Positions 7,757 to 16,700 of a DNA stretch of 64,000 nucleotides are shown here, piece after piece. Positions within the stretch are counted from its first letter, which is position 1, and each line of letters starts with the position of its first letter. The position numbers were made by a program, and so were the translations under genes. Source of the stretch: JBBROS01 sp963752225 (GTDB lineage: Bacteria > Pseudomonadota > Alphaproteobacteria > Acetobacterales > Acetobacteraceae); the NCBI GenBank assembly GCA_963752225.1, contig CAVVXS010000005.1, positions 186,001 to 250,000 on the forward strand, given 5' to 3'. The notes under the pieces are model-generated. The model searched no databases. It had not been told where the DNA came from and was given only the letters and a program-made list of their open reading frames with translations.

Positions 7757-10093
7757 TTGGACAAGGCGGCGCGGGGGGAGGAGATCGTCGACGTCAGCGG
7801 GCGCCGGGTCGAGCGCCGCCAGCAATTGCTGCTGCGCGTCGGCGTGCCGATTCTGGGCGTCGTGCTGGTGGTCGCCTCTATCCTCGGGATTGCCCTGTAC
7901 AGCTACCAGTCGAACCGCCAAGGCGCGCTGATGCTGTCCGAGGCGTTGCTGAACGGGCTGCAGGGGCGCATCGAGCGTGAGGTCACCACCTATCTCGGCC
8001 CGGCCACCCAGGCGGCGCTGATCGCCCGCGACATGGTGGCGCGCAACGCGGTGACCGACGGCCAGGTCGCCATCGAGGGGTTTGCCGCCAGCATGCTGAA
8101 CCAGGTGCCCAACCTGGAAGCATTCTATGTCGCCGACGGGGACGGCAACTTCACCATGGTGCAGCGCAATCCCGCCGGGGGCACCGACACCAAGCTGATC
8201 GTCAACGCGCCCGGCGCGCGCCAGGTCTCGTTCACTCACCTGGATGATTTCGGGCACGTGCTCGACCGCCGTTTCGACACGGCCGACACCTACGATCCGC
8301 GCACCCGCGTCTGGTTCAAGGGCGCGCTCGACACTGACGGCGTGTACTGGTCGTCGCCGTACGTGTTCTTCACCACCAAGAAGCCGGGCATCACCGCGTC
8401 GATCCGGTTCAAGCAGTCGGGCAGCTTGGATCGGGTGTTCGGCGTCGACATCACGCTCGAAGCGTTGTCGAGCTTCCTCGGCTCGCTGCAGATCGGCCGC
8501 ACCGGCCGCGCCGCGATCGTCACCCGCAGCGGAGCGGTGATCGCCGTTCCGGGCCTGGGCGAGGAAGCGGTGCCCGACCCCGCGACGGCGGCGGACGCCA
8601 CCCATACCGACAGCCTCGATGGCGGCGGCCTGAAGGACCCGGCGCTGCAAGCCGCCTATGACCGCTTTCGCGTGGAGGGCTTCGGCAACTACACGCTCAC
8701 GAGGGGCGCCGCCCGCTTCGTCGCGGTCGCGTCGCACCTGCCGGCAGCGGGGGCGGATTGGGTGCTGCTGATCGTGGTGCCGCAGGCCGATTTCACCAAC
8801 TACGCCGACGCGACCAGCCGGCAGAACCTGCTGTTGTCGCTGATCACCATCTTCCTCGCCACCTTGTTGGGGCTGCTGCTGATCCGGCAGAACCGCCGCG
8901 CCGACCAGATGCGCCGCGCGCTGGCCCGGCAGCGGGAAAGCGGCGCCCGCGAAACCCGGGCGCTGGCGACGCTGGCCGCCCGTCCCGGACTGTTCGACCC
9001 GGACCAGCCGGCGCCGAGCCTGACCGAAAGCCTGGCCGATATCACCGCTGCCCGCCGCGCCAGCATCTGGCGCCTGGCGGGCGACGGCCGCATCCTGCAT
9101 TGCGAGGACGCGTTCGAGCGGGGCGGCGGCCACGTCGAGGGCCTCGAGCTGTCCCGCTCGGAAGTGCCCCGGTTCTTCGAATACCTGGATGGCGGCGAGC
9201 CGCTCGAGGCGGTCGACGCGGCGGTGGACGCCCGGACGTCCGAGCTGCATCGGCTGCTGATGCGTCCGTTCGGCAGCCGCACCCTGTCGGTGCGGCCGGT
9301 CCACGGGCCGGACGGCTTGGTCGGCCTGGTGACGCTCGAGGATCCCCGGGTCGAGAACCCGCCGGGCGGCTTCACCCAGGCGGTGTCGAGCATCGTCGCC
9401 ATACGGCAGGTGCGCGAGCAGCAGGACAGCGCCGCGGCCGAGCCGGCACCGGAGCCGACCGGCGCCGCCCCGGTCGCGGCCGAGGGCGACGAGGCGTTCA
9501 GCTCCACCCTCGCGACAACGGTCGACCCAGCCGATGTCGCCGCCGCCGTGTTCCCGGCGACGATGGCGATGGTGCTTCGCTTCAACGACGCGGTGTCGCT
9601 GGCGCGGCCGGACCAGCAAGGAATGACCGCGCTCGCCGACGACATCGCCCGGGCGATGCAGGAGATCGCCGTGCGGCATTCGCTGCCGTACATGAAGCTG
9701 ACCGGCCACGACCTGGTCGCCGCGGCGGGCTGCTGCACGGCGGCTGACGCCGGGGCGGCGGTTCGCCTGGCCGATGCGGCGTTGGCGGCTCGCGAGGCCT
9801 GCTTGCGGCTGCTGGCCACGGCCGGCGTCGAGCCCGTGTTCTCCATCGGCATCGATTACGGCCTGACGCTCGGCGCCGCGCTGGGCGAGGGGCCGCGCGT
9901 GTTCAACCTGTGGGGCGAAGCGATCCGCACCGCCGAGCTGATGGCGGGCACCGCGGCCGAAGGCGGCTCGATCCAGGTCAGCGAGCGGGCCTACCAGCAG
10001 CTCCAGGGCGGCTTCCTGTTCCGGCCGCGCGGCGTGTTCTTCGTGCCCGGCGCCGGCACCGCCCGCACGTTCATCCTGGCGGGCCGGCGATGA
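7757..10093 (+). CDS. Cache-GAF receptor with C-terminal cyclase-like domain
   Basis: A TTG at 7757 is preceded by GGAGG at 7743-7747 and gives 778 residues; the longer open frame upstream has no coding character. Layout: transmembrane helix near 30-50, double-Cache type sensor domain (about 55-330, with a VWFKGAL and YVFFTTKKPG stretch), second helix near 361-378, GAF-like region (400-560), and a class III nucleotide cyclase-like domain (595-775, ending GIDYGLTLGAALG, GEAIRTAELM). Two acidic positions survive (RFND, TGHDL), but the usual Asn and Arg of the GxxVNxAAR region are replaced, so activity is doubtful. It heads the MCE transport operon and faces the GGDEF/EAL operon. Confidence 0.85.
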   Translation: MDKAARGEEIVDVSGRRVERRQQLLLRVGVPILGVVLVVASILGIALYSYQSNRQGALMLSEALLNGLQGRIEREVTTYLGPATQAALIARDMVARNAVTDGQVAIEGFAASMLNQVPNLEAFYVADGDGNFTMVQRNPAGGTDTKLIVNAPGARQVSFTHLDDFGHVLDRRFDTADTYDPRTRVWFKGALDTDGVYWSSPYVFFTTKKPGITASIRFKQSGSLDRVFGVDITLEALSSFLGSLQIGRTGRAAIVTRSGAVIAVPGLGEEAVPDPATAADATHTDSLDGGGLKDPALQAAYDRFRVEGFGNYTLTRGAARFVAVASHLPAAGADWVLLIVVPQADFTNYADATSRQNLLLSLITIFLATLLGLLLIRQNRRADQMRRALARQRESGARETRALATLAARPGLFDPDQPAPSLTESLADITAARRASIWRLAGDGRILHCEDAFERGGGHVEGLELSRSEVPRFFEYLDGGEPLEAVDAAVDARTSELHRLLMRPFGSRTLSVRPVHGPDGLVGLVTLEDPRVENPPGGFTQAVSSIVAIRQVREQQDSAAAEPAPEPTGAAPVAAEGDEAFSSTLATTVDPADVAAAVFPATMAMVLRFNDAVSLARPDQQGMTALADDIARAMQEIAVRHSLPYMKLTGHDLVAAAGCCTAADAGAAVRLADAALAAREACLRLLATAGVEPVFSIGIDYGLTLGAALGEGPRVFNLWGEAIRTAELMAGTAAEGGSIQVSERAYQQLQGGFLFRPRGVFFVPGAGTARTFILAGRR

Positions 10094-10124
10094 GAGGGAC
10101 CGCGGCCACCCGAACGGGCCGGCG

Positions 10125-10927
10125 ATGAACCGGGTCGCCGCGCTGCGTCCGATGCTGGCGGCAATCGGCCGCGCGACGCGGATCCAGGTCGCCTTTCCGT
10201 TGATGATGGCGGCAAGCAGCTGGGGCGTGCTGCGGGAAGCGGTGCGGCCGCTGTCCTGGCGCCGCACCGTGCGGCACGAGTTCATGCGCACCTTGCACCA
10301 GGCCGCGACCGGCGCCTTCCTGACCACCGCCGTCACGGCCTCGCTGACCGGCGTCGCCATGGTGTACGAAGCGCTGTACCTGGCTCGGCGTCGCCGGGCA
10401 GTCGGAGCTGACCGGCTCGCTGCTGGTCACGGTTCTGGTTCGCGAGCTGGCCCCGCTGCTGGTCGGCTTCATCCTGCTCGGGCGTAGCGGCATGCTGACC
10501 GTGACCGAGCTCGGCACCTTGCAGACCGGCGGCCAGATCCGCGTCCTGCTGGCGCACGGACTCGATCCGTTCCTGCTGCTGGTGCTGCCGCGCACGCTTG
10601 CCTACGCGGTCGCCAGCCTCACGCTCGGCATCTGGTTCGCGGCGATCGGCCTGGTGGTCGGGTTCATCATCAGCGAGGGGATCGGCAACGTGCAGGAACT
10701 CGCTGTGGACGTTCCTCGATCGGGTCGTCGGCGCGTTGACGGTGCGGGACTACATGGTCGTGCCCGCCAAGCTGCTGGCGATCGGCTTCCTGGTGGGCGT
10801 CAGCTCCTGCCTGACCGGGCTGGGCGCGCGCGACGAGGACGACCTCGCGAGCCTGATGCCGCGCGGCTTCGTGCATGGCATCGTGGCGATCATGGTTACC
10901 AGCATCCTCTTCACCTTGCTGGCCTGA
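10125..10927 (+). pseudogene. mlaE: MlaE-type ABC permease with two frameshifts
   Basis: The protein reads as an MlaE/YrbE lipid-transport permease only if the frame is changed twice. The first frame covers the N-terminus to VYEALY. One extra base at about 10380 moves to a second frame (ELTGSLLVTVLVREL, LGRSGMLTVTELGTLQTGG). A second extra base near 10703 moves to a third frame (LDRVVGALTVRDYMVVPAKL) ending at 10927. Both changes are single insertions. Either the gene is dead or the sequence has errors; everything else, including position between the receptor gene and the ATPase-like gene (4 bases before its GTG), fits a working operon member. Known role of the family: moving lipids between the two membranes. 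Confidence 0.85.
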
Positions 10928-10930
10928 GCG

Positions 10931-11626
10931 GTGTCGGCCAGCCAGCCCGTCCTGCACTTGGCCGCGGCGCTGCCGGCCTTCGCGAGCAGTGCGCTGCCGA
11001 ACGTGCGGCTGGATCTCGAGCTGCGGGCCGGCGATTGCGCCTTGGTGGAGGCGCCCAACCCGGCCCGCGCCGCCGCCTTGGCCGACCTTTGCAGCGGCAT
11101 GACCGGGCTGGTCGAAGGCGATGCGTCGTTCATGGGCCTCAACTGGGCCGAGCTCGGGCGCGAGCGCGCCGCGGCGCTGCGCGGCCGCATCGGCCGCACC
11201 CACGGCAAGGGCGCCTGGATCGCCATGATGGGCACCCACGTCAACATCCTCCTGCCGCGCCTGCACCATACCCGCGAGCCGCAGGCGGCGGTGGCGCAAG
11301 CGGCCACGGCGCTGGCCTGCCGCCTGGGCCTGCCCGGCCTGCCGCTGGCGCGGCCGGACCGGCTTTCGGACAGCGACCTGCAGCGGGCGGCCTGCGTCCG
11401 CGCCTTTCTCGGCGAGCCGTTGCTGCTGCTGCTGGAGAACGCGATCAGCCCGGAGGACCCGGCGCTGACGAGCCCGCTGCTGCAGTTGCTGTCGCAAGCG
11501 CTCGACCGCGGCGCCGCCGCGATCTGCTTTACCCGCGACGTGCCATATTGGCGCGCCCAGCGCTTCCCGGTCAGCCACCGGCTGGCGCTGCTGAACGAGG
11601 GCCTGGTGCCGATGGGGAACGGCTGA
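10931..11626 (+). CDS. Degenerate MlaF-like ABC ATPase lacking the P-loop
   Basis: 231 residues aligned by order and spacing with MlaF ATPases: a DLELRAGDCALVEA segment where Walker A should follow, an ALRGRIGRTHG region, a GTHVNILLPRLHHT segment (the usual tv.eNv.lpl), a signature-like LSDSDLQRAACVRAFLGEP and a Walker-B-like LLLLLEN. The GxxGxGKS/T loop is missing (APNPARAAAL in its place) and the Walker B Asp is Glu, so ATP hydrolysis by this subunit is unlikely. The frame is intact over its whole length, which argues against recent decay. Starts with GTG 3 bases after mlaE and overlaps mlaD by one base. Confidence 0.75.
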   Translation: MSASQPVLHLAAALPAFASSALPNVRLDLELRAGDCALVEAPNPARAAALADLCSGMTGLVEGDASFMGLNWAELGRERAAALRGRIGRTHGKGAWIAMMGTHVNILLPRLHHTREPQAAVAQAATALACRLGLPGLPLARPDRLSDSDLQRAACVRAFLGEPLLLLLENAISPEDPALTSPLLQLLSQALDRGAAAICFTRDVPYWRAQRFPVSHRLALLNEGLVPMGNG

Positions 11627-12585
11627 TGCTGCAGCGCCGACGACCGGACGACCCGTCGCACCTGCTGCGGCTGCGGCATACGGATGAGTGGGTCGGGCTG
11701 CTGGTGCTGCTGGCACTCGTGATCGGGCTCGGCGCGATCTTCGAGGCGGGCGTGGTGCGGCGCTTCCTGACGCCCGACGCCGAGCTGCAGATCGTGCTGC
11801 CGCAATCGGGCTTCGGCGGCTTGGCGACGGGCGGCGACGTGGACGTGCTCGGCACCCATGCCGGCACGATCAAGCGCATCGTGCTCAACCCAGCCGGTGC
11901 GATGTATGCGGTGGCCAGCATCGAGCGGCAGTCCCAGGATTTCATCCGCCGCGACAGCACTGCAACCATCCGCCTGCGTTATGGCGTCGCCGGGGCCGCC
12001 TTTGTCGAGATCGGCCGCGGCAGCGGGGACCCGATGGATTGGAGATACGCCGTGTTGACTGCGACGGTGGAGCCGAACCCCACCGACACGCTGATTGCCA
12101 CCGTGAACAAGATCGCGGCCGAGCTGGTGCCGGTGCTGGAGCGGGCCGGGCATGCGGTGGCGGCGCTGGACGATGTGGTGACGGGGATCAAGTCGGGGCA
12201 GGGCACGGTGGGCGCGCTGCTGACCGATAACGGCCTGCTCCGCACCGCCGAGGACACGCTCGGCACGCTGAAGGGCCAGATTGCCCAGATCGGGCCGATG
12301 CTGGAACCGGTGCCGGGCTTGCTGAACCAGACCCACGGCGTCCTGGGCAACGTGCAGTCGGCCACGCGCGACCTCGCGCGCGCCACGCCGCAGCTCACGC
12401 CGCTGCTGCGCAATGCGACCGAAAGCACCAGCAATCTGCCGGCGCTGCTGACCCAGGCGCAAACGGCCGCCGCCGAGCTGTCCCGGCTGCTGGTGCAGCT
12501 GCAGGGGTCGTGGCTGCTCGGCGGCAGCGGCGGGTCGGCCCGGCCGACCCCGCTGCGCCTGCCGCCGCGCGAGGTGCGGCCGTGA
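11626..12585 (+). CDS. mlaD: MlaD-type MCE-domain substrate-binding protein
   Basis: 319 residues. A single transmembrane anchor near residues 21-40 (LLVLLALVIGLGAIF) is followed by an MCE domain: LPQSGFGGLATGGDVDVLG, GTIKRIVLNPAGAMY and RLRYGVAGAAFVEIG match the beta-barrel core that forms hexameric lipid tunnels. The C-terminal half is helical and ends in a Gly/Pro-rich tail. It should sit in the inner membrane facing the periplasm and pass lipids between MlaE and other components. The ATG overlaps the stop of the ATPase-like gene (TGATG), and the stop overlaps the next GTG, so translation is coupled. Confidence 0.88.
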   Translation: MLQRRRPDDPSHLLRLRHTDEWVGLLVLLALVIGLGAIFEAGVVRRFLTPDAELQIVLPQSGFGGLATGGDVDVLGTHAGTIKRIVLNPAGAMYAVASIERQSQDFIRRDSTATIRLRYGVAGAAFVEIGRGSGDPMDWRYAVLTATVEPNPTDTLIATVNKIAAELVPVLERAGHAVAALDDVVTGIKSGQGTVGALLTDNGLLRTAEDTLGTLKGQIAQIGPMLEPVPGLLNQTHGVLGNVQSATRDLARATPQLTPLLRNATESTSNLPALLTQAQTAAAELSRLLVQLQGSWLLGGSGGSARPTPLRLPPREVRP

Positions 12586-13517
12586 TCCGGCCGGTCCTAG
12601 CCGCGGCCGCGGCGCTGTGCCTGCTGCTGGTGGCCGGCTGCGGCGGCGGCCAGCAGGCGCGCACCGAGCCGCAGGACGGACGGTTGCAGAACGCCGGCGA
12701 CGCCGGGCGGCAGGCACTCGACCTCGGGCGCTTGGACCAGGCGCTGGAGCAATACCGGGAAGCGTTCAAGCTGGCGGTCGCGCGGAACGACGCCCAGGCG
12801 ATCGGCGCGACCGGCTACAACCTTGCCGTCGTCGAGCTGGCCGGCAACGACCCGGCGGCCGCGGTGCGCACGTCGACGCAAACGCGCGATGCGCTGGCCG
12901 TGCGTGGGGTGGCCACCCTGGCGCCGCTCGACCTCGTACAGGCCGCTGCCTCGCACCGGTTGGGCCGCGAAGCCGCCGCCGACGCGCTCGCCGCCCGGGC
13001 CGAGGCCGGCGCGGAAGACCCGGCCGTCCGCGCCCGCGCCACCTTCGTGCGCGGCCTTGTGGCGGCGGCCACCGGTGATGCGGCCGGCATTGCCGCGGCG
13101 CTCGCCCGCTTCGGCCAGCCCAAGGCGCCTACCCCGGATTGGCAAGCCGACCGCGATGAGATCGCCGCCCGGCTGCACCTCCTGCGCGGCGAGTATGGGC
13201 AGGCGGCGGCGCTGGCGCAGCACTCGGCCGACCTCCACCGCTCCGAGCTGAATTATCGCGCGATGGCCGACACCCTGGCGCTGGCCGCGGACGCGAAGCA
13301 GCGGGCCGGGCTGTTGCAGGAGGCGGCCAACCTGTATCTCCAGGCCGGGGAAAGCGCCGTCTCGCGCGGGGACAAGACCGCGGCCGGGCATTGGCTCCGG
13401 CTGGCGTCCAAGGCTGGCGCCCTGCCGACGACGCGGCAGGCGGCAACCAAGCTGCTCGCCGACCTGCGCGGCGCCCCGGCGAAACCGGGCGGCAAGCAGG
13501 GCGCCCTGCCGCTCTGA
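12582..13517 (+). CDS. TPR-like lipoprotein of the MCE operon
   Basis: Starts with GTG inside the mlaD stop (GTGA overlap). Residues 1-20 are a lipoprotein signal ending in a LLVAGC lipobox with the acylated Cys at about residue 20. The rest is alanine-rich and helical with tetratricopeptide-like features, for example ALDLGRLDQALEQYREAFKLA and GEYGQAAALAQHSADLH. Outer-membrane or periplasmic lipoproteins commonly close Mla/Pqi-type operons, where they form the outer partner. It is not clearly MlaA, MlaC or PqiC. It ends 21 bases from the convergent dioxygenase gene. Confidence 0.75.
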   Translation: MIRPVLAAAAALCLLLVAGCGGGQQARTEPQDGRLQNAGDAGRQALDLGRLDQALEQYREAFKLAVARNDAQAIGATGYNLAVVELAGNDPAAAVRTSTQTRDALAVRGVATLAPLDLVQAAASHRLGREAAADALAARAEAGAEDPAVRARATFVRGLVAAATGDAAGIAAALARFGQPKAPTPDWQADRDEIAARLHLLRGEYGQAAALAQHSADLHRSELNYRAMADTLALAADAKQRAGLLQEAANLYLQAGESAVSRGDKTAAGHWLRLASKAGALPTTRQAATKLLADLRGAPAKPGGKQGALPL

Positions 13518-13537
13518 TCCCGGCCGGCGCCGCGCCT

Positions 13538-14443
13538 CTATTCCGCCGCGAGCAGCGCCGAAGGGTCGGCGCCGACCCGGCTGTTCTCGTCGCCCGCCAC
13601 CGCGCGGGCCAGCACGAAGTCGAACTCGATCGAGCGCAGGCCCGGGAACGGGGAGCCCGGCAGGTCCGGCTTCGGTTCCACCACCAGCGATTTCGACACG
13701 CCGAACACCGTGTCGGAGTCGATGTACTGGTCGGAGCCGTAGTAGATCGACGTCACCAGCTCGCGGTAGCCCGGCGCGCCGATCAGGAAGTGCGTGTGCG
13801 CCGGGCGGCAGCCGTGCCGCCCCTGCGCCTGGATCATGCGGCCGACCGGCCCGTCCAGCGGGATCGTGTAGCCCATCGGCAAGGTGGCGCGGAACCAGTA
13901 GCGCCCCTGCTCGTCGGTGCGGAACTGGGCGCGCCAATCCATGTTCGACGGGTCCTTCGCCTGCAAGTCGTAGGCGCCGTCCGGGTCGGTCTGCCACACC
14001 TCGACCATGGCGTTCACTACCGGTGCCCCGGTCTCGTCGCGCACGACGCCGAACAGGCCGATCTGCTCGCCGCCGGGCTCCTTGGCGATGCTGTCGCCGA
14101 GCTGCATGCGCGGCGAGTTGGTGCGGTAGAACGGGCCGAGCAGGCTGGTCTCGGTGCCCACCGTTTCCGCCCGGCCGTCGTGCAGGATGTTGACCATGCG
14201 CGACACTCCCAGCGTGTCGGACAGCAGGATGAACTCCTGCCGGAACGGGGTGCAGGCCTTGCCGACCTCGGTCAGGAACTTGATCCCGTAAAGCCACTCC
14301 TCGGGCTTCAGCGACACCTCCCGGGCGAAGGCGTGCATGTGCTTGACCGCGGACTCCATGATCTCGCGCAAGCGCGGGTCGGCCGTGGTCGCCATCTGCT
14401 GCAGCACGGCCTCGGTGACCGTTGTTTCGTTCAGGTCTTCCAT
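13538..14443 (-). CDS. Intradiol ring-cleavage dioxygenase (hydroxyquinol/catechol 1,2-dioxygenase type)
   Basis: 301 residues from an ATG at 14443 with GGGAGG 6 bases upstream. The N-terminal helical region (about 1-100, TEVGKACTPFRQEFILLSD) is the dimerising domain of catechol 1,2-dioxygenases. The catalytic beta domain contains EVWQTDPDGAYD and the RPAHTHF motif with two iron-binding His; Tyr ligands are expected at GPFY and GYTIP. It should open catechol or hydroxyquinol between the hydroxyls, giving a muconate or maleylacetate-type product. No other ring-cleavage pathway gene is next to it. Divergent neighbour is a solute-binding protein, suggesting import of an aromatic compound. Confidence 0.9.
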   Translation of the reverse strand: MEDLNETTVTEAVLQQMATTADPRLREIMESAVKHMHAFAREVSLKPEEWLYGIKFLTEVGKACTPFRQEFILLSDTLGVSRMVNILHDGRAETVGTETSLLGPFYRTNSPRMQLGDSIAKEPGGEQIGLFGVVRDETGAPVVNAMVEVWQTDPDGAYDLQAKDPSNMDWRAQFRTDEQGRYWFRATLPMGYTIPLDGPVGRMIQAQGRHGCRPAHTHFLIGAPGYRELVTSIYYGSDQYIDSDTVFGVSKSLVVEPKPDLPGSPFPGLRSIEFDFVLARAVAGDENSRVGADPSALLAAE

Positions 14444-14590
14444 CGCGTCCTCCCGTCCGGTGGCGGCGGAGCCTAGCGCACTCGAGGGGACCGTCACCAT
14501 GGCAAAGAGGTCCGGCTCGACAGGACGGCCGCCATGCCGGAAGTTCGGCGCAACGGCCCGCCGCCGAGGCCGCATGGGGGAGAACCAGCG

Positions 14591-15589
14591 ATGCCGCTCA
14601 GACAAATCCGCCTGCTCACGGCCCTGCTGCTGCTCGCCGCGCCGGCCCGCGCCCAAGCGCCGCTCGAGCTGATCGTGTTTCCCGGCGGCTTCAACTGGCC
14701 GATCTGGGCCGGCGAAGCCAGCGGCGCGTTTGCCCGGAACGGCGTCGCGGTCCACGTCACCGATACGCCGTCCTCGGTGTTCCAGCTCACCGGGCTGATC
14801 TCGGGCAAGTTCGACATCGCCGTGACCGCGATCGACAACCTCATCGCCTACGACGAGGGCCAGGGCGAGGCGCCGGTGGACGGCACCCCGGACCTGATCG
14901 CGGTCATGGGCGGCGATAACGGCTTCCTGCACCTCGTCACCGCGCCCGGCGTGCCGGACTTTGCGGCGCTGAAGGGCAAGACGCTGTCGGTGGACGCGAT
15001 GACCACCGGTTTCGCCTTCGTCCTGCAGCGTCTAGTCGAGCTCGGCGGATTGAAGCCCGGCGACGTCGAGTTCGTCCGCGCCGGCGGTGTTATGCAGCGC
15101 TTCAACGCCCTGCTCGATGGCCAGCATGCCGGCACCTTGCTGATGTCGCCGTTCGAGGTGGTCGCGGGCGCCAAGGGCTACCACGACCTCGCCGACGCCG
15201 GCCGCGTGCTGGGCCACTACCAGGGGCTCGTGACCGGGGTGCGGCGCGATTGGGCGGCCGCGCACCGCACCGAGCTGGTCGGCTTTCTGCGGGGCTACCT
15301 GGCCGGGCTCGACTGGCTCTACGACCCGGCCAACAAGCAGGCGGCGATCACCGTGCTGCGCCAGCATTTGCCGAACATGACCGAGCCGCTGGCCGAACGC
15401 TCCTACACGCTGCTGGTCGAGCCGGAGCATGGCTTCGCCCGCCACGCGGCGCTGGACAAGCCCGGCGTGCAGCAGGTGCTGGAGCTGCGCAGCCGCTATG
15501 GGCGGCCGCAGAAGACGCTGGACCAGCCGGCGAAGTACTTCGACGAGAGTTACTATGAGGAGGCGCTCAGGGCTCCCCCTCCGCGGTAA
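14591..15589 (+). CDS. NMT1/THI5-like ABC transporter solute-binding protein
   Basis: 332 residues. The ATG at 14591 has a GGGGGAG tract upstream; an earlier in-frame ATG at 14534 only adds a hydrophilic leader before the signal peptide (LLTALLLLAAPARAQ). The mature part, FNWPIWAGEASGAFARNGVAV and DIAVTAIDNLIAYDEG, is the NMT1/SsuA/TauA type of periplasmic binding protein used for sulfonates, nitrate, pyrimidine precursors or aromatics. No permease or ATPase genes adjoin it, so it is an orphan here. It is divergent from the dioxygenase gene with 147 bases between them. Confidence 0.85.
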   Translation: MPLRQIRLLTALLLLAAPARAQAPLELIVFPGGFNWPIWAGEASGAFARNGVAVHVTDTPSSVFQLTGLISGKFDIAVTAIDNLIAYDEGQGEAPVDGTPDLIAVMGGDNGFLHLVTAPGVPDFAALKGKTLSVDAMTTGFAFVLQRLVELGGLKPGDVEFVRAGGVMQRFNALLDGQHAGTLLMSPFEVVAGAKGYHDLADAGRVLGHYQGLVTGVRRDWAAAHRTELVGFLRGYLAGLDWLYDPANKQAAITVLRQHLPNMTEPLAERSYTLLVEPEHGFARHAALDKPGVQQVLELRSRYGRPQKTLDQPAKYFDESYYEEALRAPPPR

Positions 15590-15644
15590 TTTCACCTGCT
15601 TCAACAGGCAGGCGGACCCTTCGACCGCTCCGCCCTGAAACCCG

Positions 15645-15669
15645 CTGGGGGCGGAGGGAGCGCCCCCAG
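15645..15669. terminator. GC-rich hairpin between convergent genes
   Basis: Perfect 9-bp arms CTGGGGGCG and CGCCCCCAG enclose a 7-base loop, between a plus-strand gene ending at 15589 and a minus-strand gene ending at 15717. Position fits a bidirectional terminator, although neither side has a clear T-run. The arm is the same sequence as in the hairpin at 1389-1408, so it may be a dispersed extragenic palindrome. Confidence 0.55.
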
Positions 15670-15716
15670 ACCCGCCAGTCTGGAGCCACGTGGAAGACTG
15701 CGGAGGGAAAGCACTG

Positions 15717-16700
15717 CTAAGGCTGCAGCACGACCCGGTCGCGGGCACCCGACAGCACAGCCCGATAGGCCTCTTCAGCGCGGTCAAGACCATAGCGGGC
15801 GCCGTCCGGCACCGGAAACGGCTGCAACGCGCCGCTTTCGAAGCCCGGCAGCAGCTCGCGCAGGATCGCGGCCGAGGCGACGCTGTCGAGCGCCAGCGTA
15901 TCGATCCCGACATAGGTCATCTGCGCCCGGTAGAACGAGAAGATGTCGAACGGCACCGCCCGGTCGATCGTGCTGATGAAGATTTGCCGGCCACCGATCG
16001 CCGCGGCCTGGTTGGTGGCGGCGAAGTAGGGGCTACCGACGGTGTTGAAGGCGATGTCGGCGCCGTGCCCGCCGGTTTCGTCGCGTACGACGGCGGCGAC
16101 GTTTTCGCGCGACGCGTCGATGGTCCGCACCGGCGCCGACGCATGTCCGGCATAGGCCTCGCCGCTGCGCTCGACGCCGAACACCCGGGCGCCGCGCATG
16201 GTGGCGATCTGCGTGCAGGCCTGGCCGACCTTGCCGTTGCCGCCGAGCACCAGCACCACGTCCCCCGCCTGCGGCAGCCCGGCCCGGCGCAAACCCTCCC
16301 AGGCGGTCACGAACGGCACGCCAAGCGCCCCGGCCTCGAGCAGGCTGACCGCGGCCGGCTTGGCCACCACGGCGTCGCGGTGCAGGCGCAGGAAACGGCC
16401 ATGCGAGCCGTCGCGGCGGATGCCGAGCTCACCGCCGGAGCCCCACACCTCGGACCCGACGCCGGGGCCGTCCACCACCACGCCGGCCCAATCCCGGCCC
16501 GGCGTGCGGGGTCACACCGCATGCGGCATGGCGCCCAGCGCCGCCTTCACGTCGGACGGGTTGACCCCGGCGGCCGCGACCTCGACCACCACCTCCCCGG
16601 CGCCGGCGTCGGGCCGCAAATCGTCCTCGAGCGCCAAACGCAGCGCGCCGATGTCGGCGGCGGCCTCGTGCACCCGCAGCCGTTGCCCGGCGCCGCTCAC
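15717..16700 (-). pseudogene. Zinc-free medium-chain quinone oxidoreductase with internal TGA
   Basis: The frame runs from a GTG at 16700 (GTGA overlap with the SDR stop) to 15717, 328 codons, but codon 63 is TGA at 16512-16514. Both sides are clearly one enzyme: AGVNPSDVKAALG and MPHAV before the stop, then RTPGRDWAGVVVDGPG, LGGNGKVGQACTQIATM (NADPH site) and HGADIAFNTVGS after it. In relatives the position before RTPGRDWAG is usually a bulky residue such as Trp, so TGG-to-TGA is the simplest explanation. No zinc ligands are seen. Either a nonsense mutation or a sequence error; a shorter product starting inside the second part would lack the N-terminal catalytic fold. Confidence 0.8.

Noticed and set aside
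7652..10360. Minus-strand open frame of about 900 codons
   Set aside because: Antisense shadow of the Cache-GAF receptor, which has clear domains and a ribosome site.
10125..10927. Programmed frameshift in mlaE
   Set aside because: Two separate shifts, no slippery heptamer or downstream pseudoknot seen, and no precedent in the family.
10750..12717. Minus-strand open frame opposite mlaF/mlaD
   Set aside because: Shadow; no motif, while the plus strand has a coherent operon.
16512..16514. Selenocysteine or reassigned TGA
   Set aside because: No Cys/Sec position is expected in this family here, no SECIS-like hairpin is evident, and many genes end with TGA.
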